This document shows positions 45,750 through 56,956 of a stretch of DNA of 64,000 bases, piece after piece. Under the pieces are notes generated by a model. The model had not been told where the DNA came from and did not search any database. It saw nothing but the letters and a program-made list of their open reading frames with translations. This DNA is from Prunus persica (Eukaryota; Streptophyta; Magnoliopsida; Rosales; Rosaceae). The stretch covers positions 19,827,548-19,891,547 of the forward strand of contig NC_034016.1 of the NCBI RefSeq assembly GCF_000346465.2, written 5' to 3'. Made by a program: the position numbers and the translations under genes. Within the stretch, counting starts at the first letter, position 1, and each line of letters opens with the position of its first letter.

Positions 45750-47157
45750 TGAAATTATATATATATATATATATATATAGGGCGGATTACAAGTTTTGAC
45801 ACAATTTTTGGGCCATTAGATTATTCCACTTTTAATGGTTGAGATTAAACATGACAAGGCAAAACAATATTTTTTTCTTTAATTAATATTTATACATTGG
45901 GATTAAAATTCTGATACCATATTAATTAAGAATTCATTCTCTCTCATCTCATTAATTATCCTTAATTAATTAATTCTCTCTTTTTCTTCTACACAGAATT
46001 GACGCCTCCTCCTTTTCTCCTCTCTCGTCTCCAAATCAGCTTCTTAATTAATATTTGCATTGTGGTTTCATTTCATATTCATTTTCCTCCTAAATTTCTT
46101 CCTTTCACTTTTTTTTTTTAATGTCTGTCTAAGAGGTGAAAGACCTGATTGTCATCAGAGAATTTATTCAGTGAAATACTTCATTGATCAAAGCTATAGG
46201 CAGACCTGACTGGTTTCATATCATTTTCATTTGCCGATTTAATTAAAGAACTGAGAACTTAGAGATCAATATAGGCAGATAGAACCAGATCAATACCAGA
46301 GAGAGAGAGAGAGAGATTAGATTAACAAGAAAAAATGGATATTACCAAGATGAGAGATTACGTTTTTAAAAAAAAAGGGAGGAGAGAGAAAATAATTTTA
46401 TTTAATTTTTATGAGAGAGAAAATAAAATTAATGATTGTTTATTTAAAACATTAAAACTATTTGCAATATTAGATTTAATCTCAACCACTAAAAATGGAG
46501 TAATCTAATGACCCAAAAATTGTGTCAAAACTCGTGTCAAAAATATGGTGCCACGGATCTAGGGGTGGCAAAAATCCCCTTAGGGGCGGATCCCCGACCT
46601 TAACGGGAGGAGATTTCAGGGCTAAATGGGTATCGGGTACGGGGATCCCCGAACTTGAAAAATCCCCGACGGGTATGGGGAAGGGATGGTATTGGCGTCC
46701 CCATCCCCGAACCTTACCCGAAAATATATATGTTTATATTTAATAAATAAATATATAACTATAATATTTATGTTTAACTCTAAGTTAACTTCCCTCTCCT
46801 AATTCTTCCTAATGAACCGTTGAATTTACATCCAACAGTGAGCGACCACAAATCTCTTGGACTCCTGTGGTCCAAGAGATCGGGACTGTGATAATGTAAT
46901 ATGAAACTTAATGTTAAAATGTATGATAAATATTTTTTTATGAAAAAAAATCGAAGATTCGGGGCGGGTATGGGGGATAGGCCCCTGACAGGGACGGGGA
47001 CGGGGATTCCCCGAAACCTAATAAACGAGGATGGATTCGGGGATGGGGGTGGGGATGGAGAGCGGAGATGGGGATGGTATTGTCATACCCTGCCCCTACC
47101 CGACCCGTTGCCATCCCTACATGGATCCGCCCCTATGTATATATATATATATATAGT
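45750..47157. mobile_element. TIR element sitting in a (TA)n tract, interrupted by a hAT-like insertion
   Basis: Bounded on both sides by (TA)n runs (45752-45779, 47136-47155). Next to them are inverted ends: GGGCGGATT at the left and, reversed, GGGGCGGATCC at the right. Deeper inverted arms of about 60 bp pair 45795-45850 (TTTTGACACAATTTTTGGGC) with 46480-46540. A GA-repeat lies at 46301-46316. The interruption is the element at 46560-47119. Insertion into TA microsatellites recalls the rice Micron elements. Confidence 0.6.
46560..47119. mobile_element. Non-autonomous hAT-like element with 8-bp duplication
   Basis: 560 bp, beginning TAGGGGTGGCAAAAATCCCC and ending GTTGCCATCCCTA, inverted ends typical of plant hAT. 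The flanks are CACGGATC (46552-46559) and CATGGATC (47120-47127), an 8-bp target duplication with one mismatch. GC-rich subterminal blocks of GGGGATCCCCG type lie at both sides. No transposase. Confidence 0.85.
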
Positions 47158-47767
47158 TTCATTTTATAATTCAGTTACTTTTTTCATTTTATACTTTTGC
47201 AGATCTTACAAGCCAAGGAATTTTATGAGAAAATAATTGGTCAATCATTCACATTTCTGCATTGTTGGCATGAATTGAAGCACCATCCTAAATGGTTGGT
47301 AGATTATTCCAAGAGAAGGCCAAACAGATCCAAGAGAAAGTTAAAAGTGCTACAACAACTTCTCCATTCACTCCAATATTAGTAGAAGAATACAATTTGA
47401 CATCAACCTTTGTTGATTTGGAGAGGCCTTTAGGTAGAAAGGCTGAAAAGGAACGATTGAAAAAGGAAAAGGGCAAAGACCAAATTTATAACAATATGAC
47501 TACGCCTACTTCATTGCTCTGAGAAAAATACATAGAAGAGAAAAAAGAAATGAAATATAAGAGAACGGAATTTCAAGAACGGATTAATTGCCAAATTTTT
47601 CTTGGTCTTTGCAACGACTTGCTACAAAAACCTTCAAATCCAAACCAATAAATAAAAAAGACATTTGAAACGTAACATAGGCTGGGGCCAAGGGAAGGGA
47701 AGACTAGACCAGGCCAGTCAAGTGGAGGAAACCAACCACACAACTTTTGATTATGAAACGCAACTCA

Positions 47768-47772
<5 letters not shown>

Positions 47773-47804
<32 letters not shown>
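47773..47804. repeat. (AT)n microsatellite 50 bp upstream of gene 6
   Basis: About 16 perfect AT dinucleotides ending 50 bp before the ATG at 47854, where a TATA box or leader would lie. Confidence 0.9.
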
Positions 47805-47806
<2 letters not shown>

Positions 47807-47853
47807 CTTGGATTGGATCAAACATACCAACTGGTCAAAACAGACTCAACACC

Positions 47854-50644
47854 ATGAAACGAGTTCAGAAGCCTCCTTCGTTTCTTCTTCTTCTCCTTCA
47901 TATTTTCTTCTTGTCCTTGCTTCCGTTGAAGGCCGCCACCTCATCACCAAGAACACAGGCAAAAGCTCTCATACACTGGAAAAGCAGCTTTCATAATTCA
48001 TCATCTTTACCACCACATGGTGATCTCAATTCATGGTCTCTCACCAACCTAGACAACCTCTGTAACTGGACTGGCATTGTCTGCGACCACAACACCAAAA
48101 CAGTTGCCCAAATTGACCTCTCCAACTTCAACATCACTGCAACACTAATCCAATTCAACTTCACTACATTTCTCAACCTCACCCAATTCATCCTATACAA
48201 CAACTATTTCAGAGGGCCTATACCATCAGCCATTGGCAACCTCTCCAAGCTCACAACTTTGGACTTGGGCTACAACAATTTTGGTGAAGAAATACCAGCG
48301 GAGATAGCCAACTTAACAGAGCTTGGGTATTTAAGTTTCTATGGAAACTATCTCCGGGGCACAATTCCCTATCAGCTCAGCAATCTCCAGAAGGTACAAT
48401 TTTTACATCTTGGAGGCAACTACTTGGAAAATACCGACTGGTCTGTATTTTCCGGCATGCCTTCGTTGACATACCTTGATTTTTCCTGGGCTAGTCTTGA
48501 TTCAGAATTCCCAGAATTCATATCTAAATGTTCGAACTTGACATTCCTGGACTTGTCTCAAAATGCTTTCACTGGTCAAATACCAGAACTGGTATTTACC
48601 AATCTGGGCAAGCTTGAATATCTCAACCTCACTAGTAACAGCTTCCAAGGACCATTGCCATCAAACTTTCCCAAGCTCAAACACCTTCATTCAGCAGAGA
48701 ACAACTTCAGTGGTCCAATTCCTGAAGATATTGGTTTGATATCTGGTCTTCAAAGTATTGACTTGGCTTGGAATTTCCTTGAAGGGAAAATTCCATCATC
48801 TATAGGCCAACTAAGGGAACTCCAGTACCTTGATCTTCGAAATAATTTCTTAAACTCTTCAATCCCTTCTGAGCTTGGTCTTTGTACCAACCTCACCTAC
48901 TTGAACCTGACTTCCAATCACCTTGAAGGGAAAATTCCATCCTCTATAGGCCAACTGAGGGAGCTTCAGCACCTTGATCTTCAAATGAATTCCTTAGACT
49001 CTTCAATCCCATCTGAGCTTGGTTTTTGTACCAACCTCACCTACTTGGACCTGTCTTCCAATCACCTTGAAGGGAAAATTCCATCCTCTATAGGCCAACT
49101 CAGGGAGCTTCAGAACCTTTATCTTCAAATGAATTCCTTAAACTCTTCAATCCCTTCTGAGCTTGGTTTTTGTTTCAGCCTCACCTACTTGGATCTTTCG
49201 AGAAACCAGCTCTCTGGGTCAATTCCTCTAACACTAAGCAACCTTTCACATATTCAGAGCTTAGATCTTTCAAACAACAATCTCAATGGCTCATTCCCGA
49301 CAGAGATTGCCTTCCCACTCCTGGGGAATTTTTATTTGACTCATAACAATTTCACATACAATACTTTTGTTGGAAACTCTGACTTGTGTAGAGATGCTAG
49401 GGGCCTATCTAGAGGGTGCAATTCCAAAAAAAATAACAAGAAAGTTATAATTGGTGTCCTTGTACCTGTTTGTGGTATATCAGTGGTTGCAATTACAATT
49501 GCTCTGATTCTTATGTTCCATAAGAAAACCAAGTGTGCACTTAAGAAAATCAATAGTACTGCCCAAAACTTTGAGAATTTTGAGTCAATGATATTGCAAG
49601 AAGAAGTAAAATTTACGTTTGGGGAAGTTGTAAAGGCCATAGAGGATTTTCGTGAGAAGTACTGTATTGGAAAAGGAGGATTTGGAAGAGTATACAAGGC
49701 AGAGTTGCTATCAGGTCAAGTTGTTGCAGTTAAGAGGCTTAACATGTCAGACTCTAACGACATTCCAGCAATCAATCTACAAAGTTTTGAGAATGAAATC
49801 CGAACTCTGACAAACGTCCGGCATAGGAACGTCATTCAGCTATATGGGTTCTGTTCAAGGAGGGGATGCATCTTCTTGCTCTATGAATATTTAGAGAGAG
49901 GCAGCCTGGGAAAGGCATTGTATGGGGTTGAAGGGGTAACTGAACTTGGATGGGCTACAAGGGTCAAAGTTGTGAAAGGATTAGCTCATGCACTCTCTTA
50001 CTTGCACCATGATTGCTCTCCACCAATTGTGCACCGTGATGTAACTGTCAACAATGTATTGCTGGAGTCAGATTTCGAAGCCCGACTTTCCGATTTTGGA
50101 ACAGCAAGACTGATTAGTGCTAATTCATCCAACTGGACCCATATTGTTGGCTCATTTGGCTACATGGCACCAGGTAACATACCAATTTAACGTTGTGCAT
50201 TTTTGGATCATGTTTTGGTGGCAGAGATATGTTTTGAGACAACTTGGTTTGTTTTTCTCTTGATGTGCAGAGCTTGCATTGACAATGCGAGTCACGGCTA
50301 AGTGTGATGTGTATAGCTTTGGAGTAGTGGCGCTGGAAGTTATGATGGGAAGGCACCCAGGGGATCTGCTAGAATCCCAGCTATCAGAATCATCACAATC
50401 AATGAAGGAGGACAATGCAGAGTTGTTTTTGAAGGATTTGTTAGACGAAAGGCTGGAGGCTCCAAGCAATGAATTGGCAAAGGCAGTGGTGCTTGTGATG
50501 AGTTTAGCCTTGGGTTGTATACGTACGCGTCCCGGGTCTCGACCTACAATGCTTTACGTAGCACAAAAACTATCAGCTCAGAGTCTGCCTTCCCTTCCTG
50601 AACCATTTGGCATGTTAACCCTCAACAAGCTGATGGGGATATAA
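47854..50644 (+). CDS. MIK2-like LRR receptor kinase, gene 6 (intact)
   Basis: Two exons, 47854-50173 and 50271-50644; 897 residues. The start [19 protein letters not shown] gives a signal peptide; the open frame runs further upstream through the (AT)n repeat but only as an artefact. N-cap [20 protein letters not shown], with an eight-residue insertion before the tryptophan that other members lack. About 17 LRRs with three 48-residue units starting at 48776, 48920 and 49064. Transmembrane [25 protein letters not shown]. The kinase is complete ([33 protein letters not shown]). In exon 2 [12 protein letters not shown] has become [12 protein letters not shown]; that Asp is not catalytic. Intron and kinase are almost identical to gene 5. 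Role by family: surface peptide receptor; ligand unknown. Confidence 0.94.
48776..49207 (+). repeat. 144-bp tandem LRR unit, three copies, in gene 6
   Basis: The CCTTGAAGGGAAAATTCC phrase recurs at 144-bp spacing (unit starts about 48776, 48920, 49064). It is homologous to the unit in gene 5. Confidence 0.92.
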
Positions 50645-50904
50645 AACTAGTTGGAAAGTTTTCTGTGTGTAAGAGAAACTTGATCTGTACGACTGATATA
50701 TTTTGTTTGCAAATTCCTACCCAAGTTGCATGATAACTTACTGCTCCGATCCCTCACATCATTTCATTATATCATGGATTAACATTAACATCTGCACCAT
50801 CCATTTAAAAATAAATAAAAATCTGCACCAATATCCTAATCACTCAGCTCTATTCCTTTTGGATTATGTGCGACTCATTTACTAGCAATCCTCTTCTTTT
50901 TTTT

Positions 50905-51060
50905 TCGCGCCTCTGTCCAATTTAAAGAGCCGGCGCCCAAAGTGTCACCGTGTCAACCTATAAAAAGGCAAGTGTTGGCCACTGCGAGAAGCTATGCAAA
51001 AAAGTAAAGGTTTTTGCGAGCTTCAGTTCAGTTGTGTATTATATGCATATGAAATTTGTT
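50905..51060 (+). promoter_or_regulatory. Cluster promoter-like block, copy B
   Basis: Same order as copy A: GTCCAATTTAAAGAGCCGGC, then CCTATAAAAAGGCAAG with a canonical TATAAAAA, then AGTAAAGGTTTTTGC. It precedes the receptor relic at 51491. Confidence 0.45.
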
Positions 51061-51490
51061 CCTGACTTTTTTATATGGTGATTTGGGACATTTCTCCAAT
51101 ATTTCCTTACTTAGGCATCTTGGAAATGTTGTAGTTTACTAACTAATTAATAAAATTTTGAACTTGCTATTTGGGATTTAATTCTCCTTAATTTTACAAT
51201 CTTTCTTCTCATACTACTACTTTTGAGTAGCATGTTGGTCCAATAATGCCTAAATTACAAATTTCCTTTCACCTACCTAGGCAACAACATGTTCAAAGAG
51301 AATGTAACAACAGTAGTTTACATGAGCGCAATTATGGTAAATTATGCACGTAAATGAAAATACCAGATAAAAACTCTGCCATAAAATGTGGGGTTGTATT
51401 TTGTGTGTGTGTAGAGCAACAAGTGGAGGAAACCTTACAACCACACAACTTTTGATTATGAAACGAAGCATGGTCAACAGACTCAACACC

Positions 51491-52645
51491 ATGGAAGGAG
51501 TTGAGAAGCCGCCTCCGTTTATTCTTCTTGTCCTTCATATTTTCATGATAAGTAGAACCAAATGTTTCTTCGATGCTATGCTAGTAATAATATCCCTACT
51601 CATCTCATCTATATTCTTTTCGGATTATTTGTAACACGTGTCTCTAACACGCATCACATCCTATAACCCCATATGCTTAGTCAACGTTTGATATTGTTAC
51701 TAGCAATCTACACATGAGCTATGCATGAGAAAATAATTCAGAGGAAAAATAAAGTAGTGAGAGAAAATTTGGGTGAATTATATGCTTTTGTTAAATCAAT
51801 TGTGAATTATTGTTGTACCCTTAATATATTAAGGTTTTTTCATTTAATATATTTGAAACTTAGCAAAAACGGTTGAGAAAGAGTATCCTCTTCATAATAT
51901 TATATTGATAGATAAAGTAAAAAAATTTCTCTATAGATTGTATTAATTTGAAAAATGAGTAGAGGTGTTCTTTTTTCCCTCATTTTCTCCGACATGAAGA
52001 TATTAACAAGACATATTATATTGCTTACTTTTGTATCTATTTTTTTACATTTGGTCTAGGTTCTTTATTTTTTCATGTTGAATCCAATCATATAAAGAAC
52101 ATAAAATTTGGATTAATAATTGGAAGGTTACAGAGCAAAATCGGGACAGAGGTCGAAACTGGAAAATGGGGATACAAAAATCATTTGGTATGTTGACCAT
52201 CAACAGGCTAATGGGGATACAAAAATAGAAGAAAATGTGAAACTAGTTGGTAAGTATTCTATGTCTTGAATAGCAGTTAAAGATTTTCCTTTTATCAATA
52301 TAAGAACCTTTTTGAATAGCACGCTGGTCCAACAATGCTTAAATTGCAACTTTCCCTTCACCTAGACAATAACATGTTGAAGGAAAATGCACTTATGATA
52401 TTATGATATAATATGGCAGTCGTTCACACGTACGTAATTGGAATACCAGGTTATGGTTAGAAATTCTAAAACGTGGATTGGGGTTTTTTCTTTCTCTATG
52501 TAAAGAAAGAAACTAATGTGAAACTGAGAATGAAGATCAACGGAAGGTTCAATGTAGTCAAAAACTATCAGCTCATAGTCTGCCTTCCCTTCCTGCACCA
52601 TTTGGCATGTTAACCATCAACAAGATGATGGGGATATAAAACTAG
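51491..52645 (+). pseudogene. Gutted MIK2-like receptor relic (5' and 3' ends only)
   Basis: At 51491 an ATG opens MEGVEKPPPFILLVLHIFMI, the family's signal peptide, which then runs into unrelated sequence at about 51545. At about 52558-52642 the family's 3' coding tail reappears ([20 protein letters not shown], stop, then the usual ACTAGTTGGAAAG trailer). An extra tail scrap lies at 52177-52255. All LRR and kinase sequence is gone, replaced by about 1 kb of AT-rich DNA. Confidence 0.75.
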
Positions 52646-52959
52646 TTGGAAAGTTTTCTGTGTGTAAGAGAAACTTGATCTGTACGACTGATATATTTTG
52701 TTTGCAAATTCCTATCCAAGTTGCATGATATCTTACTTCTCCTATCCCTCACGTCATTTCATTATACCATGGATTAACATTAACATCTGCACCGTCCAGT
52801 CTAAAACAAAAATAAAAATCTGCACCATCCTAATTTCTCAGCTCTATTCTTTTTGGATTATGTGTGACTCATTTACTAGCAATCCTTTTTTTATTACTTA
52901 GCAATCCTACACCCACACATGCATTATGGAGATGTGATAATGTTGAATTTTGGTGATAA

Positions 52960-53130
52960 TAAAACAATCAAACTACTCGTATGAACTCAATGGGGGAAAC
53001 TGCCTCTGTCTTTGTCCAATTTAAAGAGCCGGCAAAAGTGTCACCGAGTCGACCCATAAAAAGGCAAGTGCTGGCTACTCCGAGAAGCTACTAGAAAAGT
53101 AAGGTTTTTGTGAGTTTCAATTCAGTTATT
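52960..53130 (+). promoter_or_regulatory. Cluster promoter-like block, copy C
   Basis: TTTGTCCAATTTAAAGAGCC, then CATAAAAAGGCAAG, then AGTAAGGTTTTTGTGAG; about 1.1 kb before kinase gene 7. Homologous to copies A and B over 150 bp or more. Confidence 0.4.
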
Positions 53131-53634
53131 TATATGCATATGATTTGTTCCTGACTTTTTTATATGGTGATTTGGTATACATTTCTCCAATACAGGCATC
53201 TTGGAAATGTTGTATAGTTTACTAACTAATTAATAAAATTTTGAACTTACTATTTGGGATTTCATTCTCCTCAATTTTACAATCTTTTTTCTCGTAGTAC
53301 TAGTTTTGAGTAGCATGTTGGTCCAATAATGCTTAAATTACAAATTTCCTTTCACCTACCTAGGCAACAACATGTTCAAAGAGAATGTAACGACAGTAGT
53401 TCGCACGTGCGTAAATGATATAATGCAATAATGGTAAATTATGTTTATAGACTCTATAAAACTGAAAATGAAGAAAACTCAAGGTGCTACGTATCTAGTT
53501 GTCCTCTAAGTATTAGCTCATTCATAATAGAACTTAACATAGGGGCTAGACTTTATATTTTTCTGTTTCCTTTTTTCATTTTTCTGTTTTTTGTTAAGTG
53601 AAATTTCTAACTTAATATAGGGGCTAAACTATGA
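53131..53634. repeat. Upstream region of gene 7 with cluster repeats
   Basis: Holds the ATAGGGGCTAGAC-type repeat at about 53539 and 53618 and sequence also found after 51060. No gene. Confidence 0.45.
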
Positions 53635-53637
53635 TGT

Positions 53638-53708
53638 CATGGGGATTCGAACTTGAGACCTCTAATCTTTAAGTCAAGGCCATTTTCCATTAGGCTATAC
53701 CCCGTTGA
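53638..53708 (-). mobile_element. tRNA-derived SINE head (fragment)
   Basis: On the minus strand a box A-like TATAGCCTAATGGA and a box B-like AAGTTCGAATCCCC lie about 35 bp apart. As at 37378, the layout is that of a tRNA-derived SINE, without a full tRNA. Confidence 0.45.
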
Positions 53709-54109
53709 CAATTGTTTATGTAAATTAAACATCCCAAATTAGGTCTAATCATCGAGTCAGTATGAGCACTTTTGTCAAGAAGCATCCCTATAGAACCATC
53801 TATTTTCCTTCTCTTTTTTTTTCAATTTATATTTTTTCGGTTTTTTATTTTTTTGTGAAATAAATGCAAACAGACATTTCAAACGGAAAATAAGGGCCAA
53901 GGGAAGACTAAAGTGAAGTGATTTTGTTTCTCATTTCTACCTTGTGCCTATAGACGTTTCAAACGGAAAATAGAGGCCAAGGGAAGACTAAGACCATGCC
54001 AAGTTGAGGAAACATTTGGAACCACACAACTTTTCATTGTCATAATAATATCTCACTTATGAAACAAGAAATGCAACTCAAATATCAAACATAGTCGACT
54101 GAGAGCACC

Positions 54110-54157
54110 ATGAAAGGAGTTCAGAAGCCTAAACATAGTCGACTGAGAGCACCATGA
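54110..54157 (+). CDS. uORF created by a 44-bp duplication at the gene 7 start
   Basis: The start region of gene 7 is duplicated in tandem (54110-54153 repeated from 54154). The first ATG opens the usual MKGVQKP, but because 44 is not a multiple of three it runs out of frame to TGA at 54155-54157 after 15 codons. That stop overlaps the main ATG at 54154-54156. Confidence 0.7.
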   Translation: MKGVQKPKHSRLRAP

Positions 54158-56956
54158 AAGGAGTTCAGAAGCCTCCTCTTTTTCTTCTTCTCCTTCATAT
54201 TTCCTTGCTTTTCTTGCTTCCATTGAACGCCGCCTCATCACCAAGAACACAAGCAGAAGCTCTCATAACCTGGAAGAACGACTTTGCTTCTTCACCACCT
54301 TCTCTCAATTCTTGGTCCCTCACAAACCTCAACAACCTTTGCAATTGGACTGCCATTGTCTGTGACCACAACACCAAATCAATTTCCCAAATTGACCTCT
54401 CCAACTTCAACATCTCTGCAACACTAACCCATTTCAACTTCACCCCATTTCTCAATCTCACCCAATTCAAACTCAAGGGCAACAATTTCACAGGGCCTGT
54501 GCCATCTGCCATTGGCAAACTCTCCAAGCTCACAACTTTGGACTTGGGCACCAACTTATTCAGTCAAGAAATACCTGTGCAGATAGGCATGTTGACTGAG
54601 CTTCAGTATTTGAATTTCTTCAACAACAGTCTCACTGGTGTAATTCCCTATCAGCTTAGCAATCTCCAAAAGGTACAGTTTTTGAATCTTGGAGCCAACT
54701 ACTACTTAGAAACTCCTGACTGGTCTAAATTTTCAGGCATGCCTTCTTTGACATACCTTGATTTTTCTCCAAACAGTCTTGATTCAGAAGTCCCAGAATT
54801 TATATCTAAATGTTTGAACTTGACATTCCTGGACTTGTCTGAAAATACTTTCACTGGTCAAATTCCAGAAGTGGTATTTACCAATCTGGGCAAGCTCAAA
54901 CACCTTCATTTAGCACGGAACAGCTTCAGTGGTCCAATTCCTGAAGATATTGGTTTGATATCTGGTCTTCAGCATATTGACTTGGCTGGGAATTACCTTG
55001 AAGGGCCAATTCCATCATCTATAGGCCAACTCAAGGAGCTTAAATACCTTGATCTTCAACTGAATTTATTAAACTCTTCAATCCCTTCTGAGCTTGGTCG
55101 TTGTACTAACCTCACCGACTTGGCCCTGGCTTCCAATAAACTCAGTGGGAAAATTCCACCTTCTATAGGCCAACTAAGAGGGCTCCGGCACCTTGATCTT
55201 AGTTACAATTCCTTAAACTCTTCAATCCCTTTTGAGCTTGGTTTTTGTACCAGCCTCACCGACTTGGCCCTGGCTTCCAATAAACTCAATGGGGAACTGC
55301 CTCTGTCCTTTTCCAATCTGAAAGACATCATCAGTCTGAGTTTATTTGCTAATCGGTTTACCGGTCCACTCTTGCCTTCTCTGTTCTCCAATTGGACCGA
55401 AGTGGTCTCTTTGGAACTTGAACATAACAGCTTTAGTGGGAATATTCCACCAGATATAGGGAGACTATCAAATTTGATTAACTTGGATCTTTCGAGAAAC
55501 CAGCTCTCTGGGTCAATTCCTCTAACACTAGGGAAACTTCCATATATTCAGAGCTTAAATCTTTCCAACAACAATCTCAATGGCCCATTCCCGACAGAGA
55601 TTGCCTTCCCACTCCTGGAGAAATTTGATTTGTCTAATAACAATTTCAAATGGCCCATTCCCGACAGAGATTGCCTTCCCACTTCTGTTGGAAACTCTGA
55701 CTTGTGTAGAGATGCTAGTGGCGTAACTAGAGCGGGCAATTCCAAAAAAACTAACAAAAAATTTATAATTGGTGTCCTTGTACCTGTTTGTGGTTTATCA
55801 GTGGTTGCAACTACAATTGCTCTGATTCTTATGTTCCATAAGAAAACCAAGTGTGCTCTTAAGAAAATCAATAGTGCTCAAAACTTTGAGAATTTTGAGT
55901 CAATGATATTGCAAGAAGAAGTAAAATTTACGTTTGGGGAAGTTGTAAAGGCCGTAGACGATTTTCATGTGAAGTACTGTATTGGAAAAGGAGGATTTGG
56001 AAGAGTATACAAGGCAGAGTTGCTATCAGGTCAAGTTGTTGCGGTTAAGAGGCTTAACATGTCAGACTCTAACGACATTCCAGCAATCAATCTCCAAAGT
56101 TTCGAGAATGAAATCCGAACTCTGACAAATGTCCGGCACAGGAACATCATTCGGCTATATGGGTTCTGTTCAAGGAGGGGATGCATCTTCTTGCTCTATG
56201 AATATTTAGAGAGAGGCAGCCTGGGAAAGGCATTGTATGGGGTTGAAGGGGTAACTGAACTTGGATGGGCTACAAGGGTCAAAGTTGTGAAAGGATTAGC
56301 TCATGCACTTTCTTACTTGCACCATGACTGCTCTCCACCAATTGTGCACCGTGATGTAACTGTCAACAATGTATTGCTGGAGTCAGATTTCGAAGCCCGA
56401 CTTTCTGATTTTGGAACAGCAAGACCGATTAGTGCCAATTCATCCAACTGGACCCATATTGTTGGCTCATTTGGTTACATGGCGCCAGGTAACATACCAA
56501 TTTAATTTTGTGCATTTTTGGATCATATTTTGGTGACTGAGATATGTTTTGAGGATATTTGGTTTGTTTTTCTCTTCTTGTGCAGAGCTTGCATTCACAA
56601 TGCGAGTCACGGATAAGTGTGATGTGTATAGCTTTGGAGTGGTGGCGCTGGAAGTTATGATGGGAAGGCACCCAGGGAATCTGCTAGAATCCCAGCTATC
56701 AGAATCATCACAATCAATGAAGGACAATGCAGAGTTGCTTTTGAAGGATTTGGTAGACCAAAGGCTGGAGTCTCCAAGCAATGAATTGGCAAAGGCAGTG
56801 GTGCTTGTGATGAGTTTAGCCTTGGGTTGTATACGTACGCGTCCCGGGTCTCGACCTACAATGCTTTATGTAGCACAAAAACTATCAGCTCGTAGTCTAC
56901 CTTCCCTTCCTGAACCATTTGGTATGCTAACCATCCACAAGCTGATGGGGATATAA
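54154..56956 (+). CDS. MIK2-like LRR receptor kinase, gene 7 (intact, mosaic)
   Basis: Two exons, 54154-56488 and 56586-56956; 901 residues. Signal peptide [21 protein letters not shown] and N-cap [20 protein letters not shown] follow gene 3, including 250 bp of 5' flank. From the middle of the LRR array onward it follows genes 5, 6 and 8. About 17 LRRs. A short 35-bp phrase near the end of the array (TGGCCCATTCCCGACAGAGA) is repeated, at 55581 and 55649. Transmembrane [25 protein letters not shown]. The kinase is complete: [33 protein letters not shown]; the segment after DFG reads RPISAN where the paralogues have RLISAN, a proline in the activation loop. Translation may be reduced by the uORF directly overlapping its start. 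Function by family: peptide receptor kinase. Confidence 0.93.

Larger units (their letters stand above)
45425..47600 (+). pseudogene. MYB/SANT-like (NAM-associated, 'GST T3-like' annotated) gene, decayed
   Basis: Two exons: the first about 45425-45736, the second 47203 to about 47600. Exon 1 reads NEEDNLLVSAWFNVSLNAV, EQKSGTYWKIIWEYFHEY, then NKFCGWYAQIEQ; a frame change near 45710 is needed to reach SDLNEQDK before the GTAACA donor. Exon 2 begins ILQAKEFYEKI and FLHCWHELKHHPKW, then shifts frame near 47340 to SATTTSPFTPILVEEYN and RPLGRKAEKERLKKEKG. This is the trihelix/MYB-like protein with a NAM-associated C-terminus that is common in plants, often misnamed glutathione S-transferase T3-like, and probably related to the PIF/Harbinger DNA-binding partner protein. 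Two frameshifts make it a pseudogene. Its intron hosts two nested DNA elements. Confidence 0.75.

Noticed and set aside
47665..47853. Upstream in-frame extension of receptor gene 6
   Set aside because: Reads through an (AT)n repeat as poly-(Tyr-Ile) and would bury the signal peptide; the ATG at 47854 is the family start.
53638..53708. tRNA gene
   Set aside because: Box A and box B-like sequences exist but the arms do not fold into a full tRNA; better explained as a SINE head. The same holds at 37378-37441.
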